DNA of 64,000 nucleotides from Talaromyces rugulosus. Taxonomy: Eukaryota; Ascomycota; Eurotiomycetes; Eurotiales; Trichocomaceae. The notes under the pieces were generated by a model. The model was not told the origin of the DNA. It saw only the letters and a program-made list of their open reading frames with translations, and did not search any database. Location: NCBI RefSeq assembly GCF_013368755.1, contig NC_049564.1, positions 1,186,001 to 1,250,000 on the forward strand. Reading direction: 5' to 3'. Of this stretch, positions 10,211-21,217 are shown one piece after another (positions within the stretch are counted from its first letter, which is position 1; each line of letters starts with the position of its first letter). Both the position numbers and the translations under genes were made by a program.

Positions 10211-13071
10211 CTTGTCGACACATTTCAACCATTCAGCGAGGCTCTACTTTCAATTATCCAACTAACCCATCCATCATTCTTTTTCTTTCTCTCGTTTCCC
10301 AGCTAGTACATACAAATTGCGGGATATTGGGGGCCTGAAAGGTACACTTTTTTCCAGTCTACTTTTTGGGCAGTGAGCGAGGCTTGATGTTTGTACGAAT
10401 ACACTATGACGGATGATTATGCCTATCTTTTCCTGATTCACGACCCAAAAAGGTGCTGAATGGTGTTGGCGTCGACTTTTTTTTTTCTCGCCTCGCCCCT
10501 ACTCTCATCACACTCTCCACACATTTACTATTATTTTTATTATTGATTGATTTTTGGGAGGGGCCTGATGCTGATAGACTTGAAGCATTTGTACACTAGA
10601 CAGGAGCGGATGCTTATTTCTTTTCTTTTTCTCTCTTTTTTTCTCTTTCTTGATTGATATAGGCACTAACACAATTTTATTTTATACATGTGATTTATAA
10701 CACTAGAGCTAAAGCAACGGTTACTCTATATGTCGCCTGTCGCAGGCGATGATGTCGATCCCCAGGTGAAGACTTGACTAATTGCCTTATTCTGCAAGTG
10801 TTTTGCTCGAGTTGCCTAAAATGGTAAGTAACAATTAAGCTCGGCACTATTTGCATCCCAAACCTTCATAGAATAATAATACAGCCTAAAATAATAATAA
10901 AATTGAATTTTGTTCATGAAAATGAGACTTTGTTACTTACACTTTGCGACAAGATTCAATACTGTTTCAAGTTCATAAAAAGTGGTAGTATTATCTTTGA
11001 AAGGCAAGATAGGTGTGTTTAATTGGCGTCGCCTCGACAGGGCGCAATATGAGGTGAGGCGAGCCTAGTCAAAATCAAGTCTAGGGCGATTTTCATGGCC
11101 TCCTTGCGATCTAGATTTTGTTACTCTTTTGTTAAATAATACGTACAGGTTTCTTTGCTTTTTCCCGTCCCGTGGGAACCGGACGCTCGGGAATGGGCCA
11201 CATTGGATAGATAGATCCATGTATAGTTAATATGTAAATTATGTAACTTTGTTATACGTTGCAATACACACAGGGATCGCCAAAAGAGGTCTACTCCACC
11301 AGTTGACATTATTGGATATGACCAGAGCTAGTGAAAATATGCCAAGAATAGTCAACATTATCATAATCATTGCGTACATCACACTGTGATACTAGTAGGT
11401 AATAATCAGTGTGATCACACGCATAAACTAACATTGGTGCGGATCCCCGGCTCTCTCTTCCCGACCCAAACAAACTAACTGCGGAGTTTTCGGGTTTTTA
11501 GCCTTGTTTTTTGGGTATATTTTACCGTACGGGATACAAAGTTCTACCGAATTAATAAAACATGCAAATACGGGTTGCCCAAAACTGCTACTACTAGTTA
11601 GCCATGGTTATACGGATACTCGGTGATAATTTAGATCGCAGGCGCAAGTGGGCCTGACCCAGATCGTCGGGTCCCGTCTATGTACGTAACTCGGGGGGCC
11701 GGTGGATTGGTGGTAATTTTTGCTGCTTATTATTTGGATAAATTATTGTATTATTATTAGCGTGAGTAGTAGCACAATAAAAGTGATGATTATTATTAAG
11801 AATAGGAGGGATTTTTTGCTCGGTTGATTGGGTACCAATACCCAACAAGCGCTGGGGCTAATTGCTTACTCCTTGGTATAGTATTTGAGTGATATACACC
11901 AGCATTAATTAATGTGGCGAGCTTTTATTGATTTTCAGCCGTGGCTGAATTGTCTAGTTTATTGGTATATCTAGTCAATAACCTAGCGTTTCATACGAAT
12001 ACATATGTATATACCATGGAGTTTATCCGGTAGGAAATTAACATATATATATATATATACCCTCCAATAAAGCTAGGCTCCTTGGAAAACCAACAGTTTG
12101 CCTTTCTCGGTACAAAATTTGTGGATAAACACACCTATTAGTATTCCTACTGCATTATCATTAAACAACCCAGTCTGTTGTTTTCATAGCTAAGAATCGG
12201 GCTTGATAATGGCGTTGTATTATATCCTCTAGGCCAGACATGGATAATACGAGACACTTGGACCAAGCGAGTTCAGCTCCATGGATAGATGGAAATTTCT
12301 AAAATTTGGGAATTTTTACCAAGTCCGTTACTCTATCGACAGTGTCAGGCTGAAATGATTGATGCCTTACTTGTCTCACTGTCCAAGCCACAACCAACCT
12401 TGAAAAAAGCACTGTCCACATGTAAGCAAGCTATCACATCGACCTATTCCAAGCTGATAGTTAGAATATGTCATACCATGCAGCCTAATCGGAGACAGCC
12501 GGCCCCATCAATTGATTGATGTGTGGACCCAATCCGGCTAGCTGGTGTTGGATTGTCCTATGTTCGATGTTACCTTGTAGATGTGATTAATGCCCGATGT
12601 CCAACTATTATTTAATCATATAAACACAAAAAGGGGTCTGTGTGTGTTCTATATATACAGGCCAGATTGGGAAAAACTTCTAAGCGGGTGTAGTTGATAG
12701 GCTGCGCAGTATTTCATAGGTGCTATAAATCTTCCGAATTGGAAAATAGGTGTTTAGCCGTGAGCCTATACTATACCAGTACGTAGATTTAACGGGTTCA
12801 AGATTAAAATTCCGAGCAAGCAGACAGTACCTGCAAACATTTTAAGTAAATAACAGCGCGATTATCACGAATGTACAAGTCAATTCCTGGATGTATACTA
12901 ATATTCCCCGTCTCACAACAAGTCCACTCATATAGGATTTGACAGACCCAAGAGATATCGTATTCAATCACTGCCGTATTGGTTTGTCAATTTCTCCATC
13001 GTAATTCATTTCCCATAAAAAGTGATGCAATCATTAAACAGCATGAAAATGGAACAAGAGAGATTATGTGC
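10211..13071. other. 2.9-kb AT-rich region without a recognised gene
   Basis: Starts with the 3' UTR of the Q-rich gene. The remainder has stop codons in all frames every few dozen bases, and no protein family, tRNA or transposon end was recognised. Codon-free AT-rich stretches (11700-12070) could reflect old repeat decay, but I see no intact element. One short ORF near 12289-12519 has no support. Confidence 0.45.
12043..12059. repeat. AT dinucleotide microsatellite
   Basis: A short uninterrupted AT repeat (about 8 units) within AT-rich intergenic DNA. Confidence 0.9.
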
Positions 13072-13904
13072 TTAAATTTGGCCTGGAAGGTTTGTTAGAA
13101 AGAAATTCTCCCGATATATCGATCTGAAAAAAAAAAAAAAAAAAAAAAAAAAACCTACTCAAAGTCATGCTCATGCTCACATCGGTGTTCTCCACCATCT
13201 CCTTGAACTCATCAAAGCTGATCTTGCCATCCTGATCCTTGTCGGCCTCCATGATGGTCTTGTCGACAATCTGCTGCAGCTGCACGTCTTTCAGATTGCT
13301 GCCCACCATCATCTTCAACACAATGAACAGCTCGCCGTTGGAAATGTATCCGTCGCGATCGATATCGTACACTTTGAATGCGAAACGAAGCTTTTCTTCT
13401 TTGTTGCCCTTGGAGCTGAACGCCGACAGCCCAGACACGAATTCTTGGAAATCGACATCGCCACCACCGTCTTCGTCGAAAATCGCAATCATTCTGCACC
13501 ATACAAGTCAGTCTGGTTGTCTACCTCTTGTATTGTAGAGGGGCAAATACCGTGTGGCAAGTGGGTTCGAAGACACCTGTGGAAGCGAAAGAAACTCTTC
13601 TCTTTCAATAGTTCCCGAGTTATCCTGACCCAGTAAGCCTTTATCCCAACAGACAAAAAAAAGTATCCCTGACTCACTTTGTCCAATTTCATAAACCGCT
13701 TTCGGAGGCGATCAACTTCGTCTCGGTCGACTGTAGGAAAATGAACTGGTCAGCACTTGTATCATTTGAAAGGGAAAAAAAAAGAACAATCCTACAATTT
13801 GAAGCGGATATAATGCTATCAAGAACTTGCTGGCCTCCGATAGATCCTTGTCGTCTCCGCGTGTTATACAGCGCCGCGCTGTTGGGTTCATGTGTTTGTT
13901 CCAT
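13072..13904 (-). CDS. cnaB: Calcineurin regulatory subunit B, 193 aa, 5 exons
   Basis: Exons 13796-13904, 13678-13730, 13551-13624, 13159-13493 and 13072-13082, which close to 194 codons. Four EF-hands are visible. Their loops begin [39 protein letters not shown] and [13 protein letters not shown]. The block [18 protein letters not shown] is diagnostic of calcineurin B, the Ca2+-binding partner that activates the phosphatase catalytic subunit in fungal stress and growth signalling. The last exon is only 11 nt and gives the tail MSMTLSQI, matching the usual MSMTLDQF-type end. Its intron contains a 27-nt homopolymer (A on the + strand). The N-terminus is odd: the ATG at 13904 has a good ACCATGG context but encodes [12 protein letters not shown] rather than the usual myristoylated MGN start, adding about 20 residues. 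Confidence 0.93.
13127..13153. repeat. 27-bp A homopolymer in the last cnaB intron
   Basis: An uninterrupted A run on the + strand (T run in the transcript) that serves as the polypyrimidine-like part of the final cnaB intron. Long homopolymers are prone to length error and slippage. Confidence 0.95.
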
Positions 13905-14426
13905 GGTCGGGACGTTTGATAGGCAGCAGAACTTAGAAAGCGAATAATAGAATTAAAAAAGAAAGCTCCCTTATAACTTAAAAATAAAGAGATATTCGCG
14001 ACACTTGTCAAAGTACAGAGAAAGGTAGGCGGGTTGAACTTGATGGTGTTGATAGCGAGGCTGATCGGCGCCGGGCTCTGTCTAAGACGCATTACGGAAG
14101 CAAGCGCCAAGCCTCGGGTGTTCCAAAGAGTCAAAGACCAAGAATTTGATATCGCGCGTCCCCGCACTAACGCGATTGGGATAGCCAAGCGAACCCCTGA
14201 GGCCGTGCACCTGGCCAAAATAGGTTGCGAGAGAGTGAGATGGCAACGTCAACTCAACCAGCCGCTGTGCGACTGCCACTTTTCAATCGTCATTATCTCC
14301 TGCCACCCATCATTTTTCATCGCAAAAATACGACTACGATAAATTACATGACCTCAGCTATCGCCTGATACTAATTTTGCCCCCCTTCTCCCATGGTCGC
14401 TACCGTGATCGCGTCCTGAAAATCCC
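13905..14426. promoter_or_regulatory. Bidirectional promoter of cnaB and EPL1
   Basis: 522 bp between divergent start codons, with no supported gene. I searched this stretch on the minus strand for a short upstream cnaB exon encoding MGN and did not find one. Confidence 0.45.
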
Positions 14427-16365
14427 ATGACTCGGTACGGGGGTATGGGGAGGACGCGCCCCAAAAAACTCACCTCAAAGGCGTCCATCCCCATCGTCCG
14501 GGAGGATCAAATCGATTATCTCGATGAAGATATCCATGCCACTCTTCAACAAATCGAAACCGGTGTCGAAAAAGCCGAAGAATCGGTACGTCCCCATCCC
14601 TAACCACTAGCACGTATCCATGCAGGATGAATCACGTGATTTTCCGTATATAAAAAAAAAAAGAGGCAAAATTTTGCCAAACGCGCCCATGAGACCAAAC
14701 GGCTAATTATCGTTGTTTTTTCTCGTTTAGGAAGTCCATTTGCAAGCTGCTATCAATGCTGCCGCTCTCGGAAAAGTCAGCGAGGCTAATATCCCCACGC
14801 CTGAAACTATCCTGAGTAACATTCAATATGACGAGCTGTACCCCCCTACGTTCTCACAGCCTGCGACATATATCCGGTTCTCCTCAACCGTGGAAGACTG
14901 TTGCGGGTGTCCATATGATTTAGTTGAGGAAGATGACGTCTTCCTCAAAATAATGAACGAAAAGAAAGACCCGGAAGCTCGATGTACTGAGAACCAGTTC
15001 GAAGAAGTGATGCACTTTTTTGAAGAGACAGCGCAAACCAAACAGCCATTTGCTGCCGTCGATAACCCACCTGTCATTTCGTTTGAAGAGATCGAAGAAT
15101 CTTTCGATGCAGCTGTAGAGGAGCATATAAAAATCTTCGCCAAAGAAATATATGATCATTGGAAGAGGCGGAGGATAGAGGCAGGCAACCGGCCTCTGCA
15201 GTTGGCGCTCAAGGTAAGACTCGACAGGACATCATTCAGCTTCATTATACTGACTTCCGCAGTTCGAAACGGGCCAAGAAACCGATGATGGCGATCCATA
15301 CGTATGTTTCCGCAGACGTGAGGTTCGTCAGATTCGCAAAACCCGCGGTAGGGATGCACAGAGTGCCGAAAAGCTGCGTAGACTTCGTAAAGAGCTGGAG
15401 GAGGCTCGCCAGCTTGTTGGCTTTGTGCGCTCGCGTGAGGTTGCTAGGAGGGAAATGCTTAAGAATGAGAGGCAAATCTTCCAGCAACGCGCCCAAGTGA
15501 AGGACATGAAGCGGAAACTCAACATTAAAGACGATGACGAAGACCTCATCAACCAAAAGGTAAGGAAACTCAAAACCATGTGCCTTGCCACGTCATTAAC
15601 ATCGTCTAGCCCAAGAAGAAACAGGCCGAAATGCCCAGTGTCCAGCGGCCTGCCGCGCCACAGCTTCGTGTCTCAACACGGCCTGGAAGCAATGTTGCCG
15701 ACGACCTGCAACTGTTGGAAGACGTGCAAGCTGATAAAGAAAACGAAATTTTGCGTGACATCAAGCAGAATTTGCAAAAGCACATTAAATGGAACGAGGG
15801 ATACGTTGATCTCACGACAGCCCCATTAAGTACCTCTCCAAAGCGGACTTTCGAAGCTGCGTTCCGTCCAGCCATCACAACACAACTGCCGACACCACCG
15901 TCATCAGACTCATCAGAGCCGAATGATTCCACCGTAGACGCTTTGCACCCATATTTCCGCGAACGTTTCGCAGAGATGTATGTGGAAGATAACACAAACA
16001 AAATGCCGTCTTTCAGGCGTCGTATAGGCCGAGGTGGTCGAGTCATGATTGATCGACGTAACTTGACAACTCGTGTTAGTCCGGATGTTGACCCTCTCAA
16101 AATGGACCGCTTCAAATATGACGACGAAGATGATGACGATGTGATATTTGAGCGTGATAAGTACGACGTTCAAGTCATGCAACACCGCGTTGTCATGGCC
16201 GCAAAGGCTCGCGATTTGGCAGCTCAAGTCCAAGCCCAAGCACAGGCGCAAGCCCAAGCAGCTCAGGCAGCGCGACAGCTGCTAGGCGAGCGGAATGGAG
16301 CGCAAGGTGCAGCCATGGGTGCCAATTCGGGGCCTAGTGCCGTCACCGCAAACTCAGCGGCTTAA
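14427..16365 (+). CDS. epl1: Enhancer of polycomb-like protein EPL1 (NuA4 subunit), 564 aa, 4 exons
   Basis: Exons 14427-14585, 14731-15213, 15263-15559 and 15610-16365, all phase 0, close to 565 codons. The N-terminus RTRPKKLTSKASIPI...REDQIDYLDED and the following region (residues 20-200) are the EPcA domain, which in yeast bridges Esa1, Yng2 and Eaf6 to form the piccolo NuA4 histone H4/H2A acetyltransferase. The block DPYVCFRRREVRQIRKTRGRDAQ near residue 220 is the conserved EPL motif. The C-terminal half holds DALHPYFRERFAEMYVEDNT and an Ala/Gln repeat. An in-frame ATG at 14445 (MGRTRPKK) is an alternative start, and I cannot decide between the two from sequence alone. Confidence 0.94.
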
Positions 16366-16762
16366 CACTTATATCCTTTTTTAATATTGTATCGTCTTGC
16401 ATGGTCGGCGTCCATTCGATGGTTTGAGCGAGAGTCATCTGTTGGTGGCATGTTTTGATTCTTCTTCTTTTTTTTTGCGCTTCGAATCCCTCCCCTTCCA
16501 GCATTGAGATATTCACTTCACTCTTCTCTTCTCTGCCATTTCCATTGCACAACAGCTGATTTCGCCTCGCGTTGCCGGTTGGTCGGTTTTGGTTGGGACC
16601 CATGTTTTGATAATTTGTACATAGATACCATAGCACATCACTCAATGTTTGTACGACTAGAGAAAACGTCAGCAAATGATATAAAACGGTTCACGAGAAC
16701 AATTCACTAATCCATGAAGCACGAACTTGGTGGATGGACATTTGTAACATTGTATCGTCCTG
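16366..16762. other. Convergent intergenic region, 3' UTRs
   Basis: 397 bp between the EPL1 and SET-gene stop codons. No gene or repeat recognised. Confidence 0.5.
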
Positions 16763-18395
16763 CTAATTTCTCCCTTTCTTGTGTTGTAGTCCCTGGAGAG
16801 TTGTGTCTGCTGCGCGTTTCTTTGTTGCTTGCGCATCACTGGGAATTAGACTTGCCAGCATCAGGTACAATTGATGCAGTACTTCCTTTTCCCCGACGCG
16901 GACCTGTATTGCCATTTTGTGACGGCGCGTAGAAGTATCTAGCCCTGATATCGGGGCAAGTTGTTGCAGCGTTTGAAGATCCTGCTCAATGCTCGTTGCG
17001 TATTGAGACATTTTCGCCTGCACTGCATTGAGAAGAATCTGTGCTTCGTGGCTGCCCAATGACGGTTTCGGAGGCTTGTTCTTCTCATGGTGCTGCTGCA
17101 GCTCTTCTCCGTTAAGAGTCAGGACCTTGAGAAGGACAAGAAGCTCATACGGTAAGATATCTTGCAGTGACTCATCTGGCAGGGCTCGCGGAACACAATA
17201 GCCATCTTCGAGTACCTCTAATTGCTCTAGGAACTCAAGCTGCAAAACCAAGTCAGTATCATGGGAGTAATTGCGTACGAGTGCATCTTACCTGAGGATA
17301 GGGTTTGCTTTCAACATCCTCAAGCCCAGCAGCTTGGCAGATCAGGGGTAGAGGCAATTCAACAACGTCGTATTTGGTGTAGTTGTCAGTGATGTACCCA
17401 TATCTCCGAAGAAGATCAGCCCGTGGGATCTCGCCGTAGTCGTTAAACAACTCATCTCCAGCCTTGACGGGCTTGATGGCTCGCATAACGAGTGATGTCT
17501 CTTCCTGAAACAGTCGTGCCTATCAAAAAAAAAAAAATCTGTTTAGTCAACTTGACATGAACGGCAGAGCGATATAGACTCACGTTGTTCCTATCTGCAT
17601 CGGCATTGAGAAGATCTGCCAAAGGCACCATGCCTTTTGGCAGTTGATCCTCGTCGTCTGTGAGATATCCATCTTCACCAGCTTCTTCTTCATCTTCACC
17701 TTTTTCAATATCAAAGGCATATGCCATAATCAAAGAGCCCATTCGGTGTGCCATTTGGAGAAGTGACCTTGCGCCTGCATCGCCGTCGAAGGATGGAATC
17801 TCAGGGGTAGATGGGAAGAGGTGGGCATGGGACCGTACGACGGGTAGAAGTGTCTCTAGGATAGATTGTTCCGCTTCCTGCTTGCCAATTTTGTCGAGAA
17901 TAGCACTTGCTTGAAGACTAGACAGCTCTTGACCCGTCCAGAACATTAACGTGTCAAATTCAGTCGGGAGAACGTGGAAATACGGCTTCCAAATAGATTG
18001 GTCTCGTAGCAAGTTCTCATGGATCATCACTAAGATGAGTGAGAGCCATGGACCGAGCTCCGCCAGCTCCTGAGGAATGTGATTGTTGAGACGCGAGTTT
18101 TGGACGGTGAGGATTATGTTGCGTGGAATGGAGAACAGCTCTTCTCCTTCTTCGATGTCGGAGCTGGCGACTAAGAGAGGCTGGTTGTGAGTCACGGCGA
18201 CAAGAAGAGAAAAAACACTAAAAACGTGCATACAAGTGCAAACATACCAACGCCTCTACCAGACCCCTGGGCCCTCAAGTCTGAAATCCGAATCTTTGGA
18301 CTCAGCTTCACCCCCGGTTGCTGCGAGAGCCACGCAGCGAACTCATCGCTCTGGCGTTGGAAGCTGCCAGCATCTGGAAAATGGCTAGTCGGCAT
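16763..18395 (-). CDS. SET-domain ribosomal-protein lysine methyltransferase, RKM4-like, 479 aa, 4 exons
   Basis: Exons 18248-18395, 17584-18170, 17292-17519 and 16763-17239 close to 480 codons. Exon 1 carries the SET N-flank (IRISDLRAQGSGRGV), continued across the intron by VASSDIEEGEELFSIPR. The split SET core follows: MVPLADLLNADADRNN (NHS-like block) and AGDELFNDYGEIPRADLLRRYGY, with the catalytic-region NDYG. The C-terminal part resembles the Rubisco-LSMT substrate-binding domain (YELLVLLKVLTL). This order is that of SETD6/RKM4 enzymes. Yeast RKM4 monomethylates a Lys of ribosomal protein L42. The substrate here is inferred, and RKM-type paralogues cannot be separated firmly. A Glu/Asp-rich insert (GEDEEEAGEDGYLTDDEDQ) interrupts the iSET region, as is usual in this group. 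Confidence 0.88.
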
Positions 18396-18784
18396 GGTGG
18401 GGAAGAAAGAGCAGGAGTGCGTAGCAGCAAAAAATACACGATGATGTGCGGTCTCCGAGGAGTCAGATCAATGTAGGGCAGACCTGCAAGGCCACAAAGC
18501 CCGAGAGAGAGAAAAAAGTGCTGAGGGGAAGTGATATTTCGAAGTTGGACCTGGTTGTTCTGTGTATAGTCTGTGCTCGCTTCGGAGAAATCCCCTGGCC
18601 GGCGGATCTTCGTGGGCCCTAAGCCCGCCGGCCAATCGATAAGCCCGCAGATAAGCCCGCACTGGCAGAAAAAGCGTTAGTTCCCCCCCTCGTTATTGTC
18701 AAGGTCGATTATTCATTGTTGATAATCTCGTGCAGACTCTGACATCCCTGGCATCGCGCTGCAGACAATAGACCTGCCGACACC
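18396..18784. promoter_or_regulatory. Bidirectional promoter of the SET gene and KAE1
   Basis: 389 bp between divergent starts. It contains short repeated AAGCCCGC units (around 18620-18660: three copies of a TAAGCCCGC-like word). No gene recognised. Confidence 0.45.
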
Positions 18785-19943
18785 ATGATTGCCATCGGCC
18801 TGGAGGGATCTGCCAACAAGCTCGCCGTCGGCGTCATGCTGCACCCGAAAGACGGCGGCCCCGCGCAGGTTCTCGCGAATATCAGACACACCTATTCCCC
18901 GCCGCCGGGGGAAGGCTTTCTCCCCAAGGATACGGCGCAGCATCATCGCGCATGGGTTGTGAAGCTGGTGAAGCAGAGCCTCCAGGAGGCCCGCGTGAAC
19001 GTGGAGGATATCGACTGCATCTGCTATACAAAAGGCCCTGGCATGGGAGCCCCGCTTCAAAGCGCGGCCATTGCAGCACGCACGTTGAGTCTCCTCTGGG
19101 GCAAGCCCTTGGTGGGCGTAAACCACTGTGTTGGACGTACGTACTACTACTGATAATGACTGTATTATCCTTTCTATTGTTCTCAGACAAGTTAACGTCT
19201 ACGCAGATATTGAAATGGGTCGCTGTGTGACCGGTGCATCCAATCCTATTGTTCTCTATGTCTCTGGTGGCAACACGCAAGTGATAGCATATAGCTCGCA
19301 ACGCTACCGTATCTTTGGAGAAACCCTTGACATCGCTGTTGGGAACTGTTTAGATCGCTTTGCTCGCGTGCTCTATATCCCCAACGACCCCGCGCCAGGG
19401 TACAATATCGAACAACTCGCTAAAAAGGGCAAACAGTTGGTAGAGCTCCCCTATACTGTGAAAGGCATGGACTGCTCTTTCTCCGGTGTATTGGCATATG
19501 TAGAATCCTTGGCAAACTCTCTCGGCATCAACGGGGAATCAGGGGCAGCTTCTGAAGAGTTGACCCAAGCAGACTCGGATGATAAGGGCCAAGTTGACGG
19601 CAAGCTCACCCGCGCAGATTTGTGTTTCTCTTTGCAGGAGACAATCTATGCAATGCTGGTTGAGATTTCTGAGCGGGCTATGGCCCATGTCGGCTCTAAA
19701 GATGTCCTTATAGTCGGCGGCGTTGGAAGCAATGAGCGATTGCAGGAAATGATGGGCATCATGGCACGCGATCGTGGAGGTTATGTATATGCCACGGACG
19801 AACGCTATTGCATCGACAATGGCATTATGATTGCGCAGGCTGGTCTGATGGCCTATAAGGAAGGTTTCAGGACAAAGCTTGAGGATGCAACATGCACTCA
19901 AAGGTTTCGAACTGATGAGGTACTTGTGACGTGGAGAGACTGA
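18785..19943 (+). CDS. kae1: tRNA N6-adenosine threonylcarbamoyltransferase KAE1 (KEOPS subunit), 362 aa, 2 exons
   Basis: Exons 18785-19136 and 19207-19943 close to 363 codons. The protein opens [16 protein letters not shown], the ASKHA nucleotide-binding start of the Kae1/TsaD family, with no mitochondrial presequence. This marks the cytosolic KEOPS paralogue rather than Qri7. The metal-binding HxxxH (NHCVGH, His114 and His118) spans the intron: the second His codon is split C|AT. Further landmarks are [34 protein letters not shown] and [16 protein letters not shown]1 transfers the threonylcarbamoyl group to A37 of ANN-decoding tRNAs. A short Ser/Ala/Asp-rich insert ([19 protein letters not shown]) lies near residue 245. 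Upstream and divergent is the SET gene. Confidence 0.96.
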
Positions 19944-20083
19944 GAAACCCGGGGTTTGTACATATTCCTGTATGCATGGCTGGTGTTGGGAAGATCTTCG
20001 GAGTTCTTTGGCGGAATTATTTAAAGCAAGCAAATCACGATCCGCTCACGAAGTGGGAATTAATGTACCTTTGCACTTGCCAT

Positions 20084-20767
20084 TTAATCTTCGACATCAT
20101 AACTGTCGTCTTCTTCCTCTAGAATGGTCGTCGAGATCAACGCCGTGTCTTTGGTTGAGGGAAATCTTTGAGAAGAACTCTCCCATGCAGAATAAAGATC
20201 ACTGAACTTGGCAGGCTCTTTAGCTGAAGTAGCGCTGAAATAGTCATAGCAAGGCTGGCTTCTGCTATGTTTGCTATTGGCTTTATTCCACTGAAGGTCC
20301 CACTGACTGCCTAGAGTTTGTGAATAGTCTTTGGGCGTTTTTTCTGGCGATGGATAGGGTTCCAATGATTGCAAGACTCCCTCAACTGCGTCATATATGG
20401 TATAAAGGAGAAAACCAACAGCGCAGCCAATCAAGGCAGCCCACCCCAGGAATATAAAGAGGGCCTGCGCGTAGTCCTGATTAGTCCATATTCGGACACT
20501 TCGTATTACACGAGAACGCGACTAGTATTTGCAACAGGTACACCCAAAGCAAGGGAATATAGCTTTCGAACTTACCTCGAACTTTGCGAGGAATCTGAAG
20601 GGCGCAAGGCCCCAATCGAGCAGTGTTTTCCCTAGATAAACAAAGGGAGTCGAAATAATCGCGAGAATACCTAAAATAGCTTTCGCGAGGAGGAAAATCG
20701 GATATGTGAGATAGTATAGTAATGCCGTCGAGCTGCGCCAGGCAAGCTGCCAGGTGCTGGCATCCAT
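20084..20767 (-). CDS. Small multi-span membrane protein of unknown function, 190 aa, 2 exons
   Basis: Exons 20576-20767 and 20084-20464 (donor GTAAGT, acceptor GCAG, both phase 0) give 191 codons with the stop. Hydrophobic segments lie at about residues 14-34 (LLYYLTYPIFLLAKAILGIL), 35-50 (IISTPFVYLGKTLLDW) and 65-85 (ALFIFLGWAALIGCAVGFLL). These are followed by a hydrophilic, Ser-rich, acidic tail ending DDSYDVED. No catalytic motif or named family was recognised. It is likely a membrane protein with a soluble C-terminus, and the correct splice phase argues it is real. It is convergent with KAE1 and divergent from the AMPK beta gene. Confidence 0.75.
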
Positions 20768-21217
20768 TGGCGTAGACGTGTTTTTGATATTTCCTCTGCT
20801 AATATTTTCCTGCTTAGCTTAACCCAAAAGAGGCGACTCAAACCCCAAGAATTACAGCAGAACTTACCGTGGACTCTCCGGACAATTGACAACTACGCCG
20901 TGGTTATTGTTGTTGTTGTTACCGTCCAGCGATGACGACAGGCAGGTTGGCTGGCAGCGATAGCCCTAACCCAGAGCGGCTAGCGGCACCGCCCAACCCG
21001 CCGGGCCCGAGAGGCTCTCCCGCATAGATCGGCGACGTTCGTCGACCACGCTGCACTGTTGTCTGTATCGCATCGCGTTCAAGAGTCGGCCATCATCGAG
21101 AGTGACAACCACGAGCAACCCATTAGAAGCAGCCACTGCTGGCAAGCAGCCGTCCCGAGTGCTGATTTTCTTGTCGACCATCTCCCCGCAGAACCGGCCG
21201 ACATCCCCCCGCCCCCG
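20768..21217. promoter_or_regulatory. Bidirectional promoter of the small membrane protein and AMPK beta
   Basis: 450 bp between divergent starts. The frame of the AMPK beta gene is open for 159 bp upstream of its chosen ATG, but no in-frame ATG was seen there, so this is treated as leader. Confidence 0.5.

Noticed and set aside
12289..12519. 76-aa frame in the 10.2-13.1 kb gap
   Set aside because: Length is within chance expectation for this base composition, with no homology or splice support.
13712..14218. 168-aa minus-strand frame overlapping cnaB exon 1 and its promoter
   Set aside because: No family resemblance. The cnaB exons in another frame carry conserved EF-hand sequence and correct splice phases.
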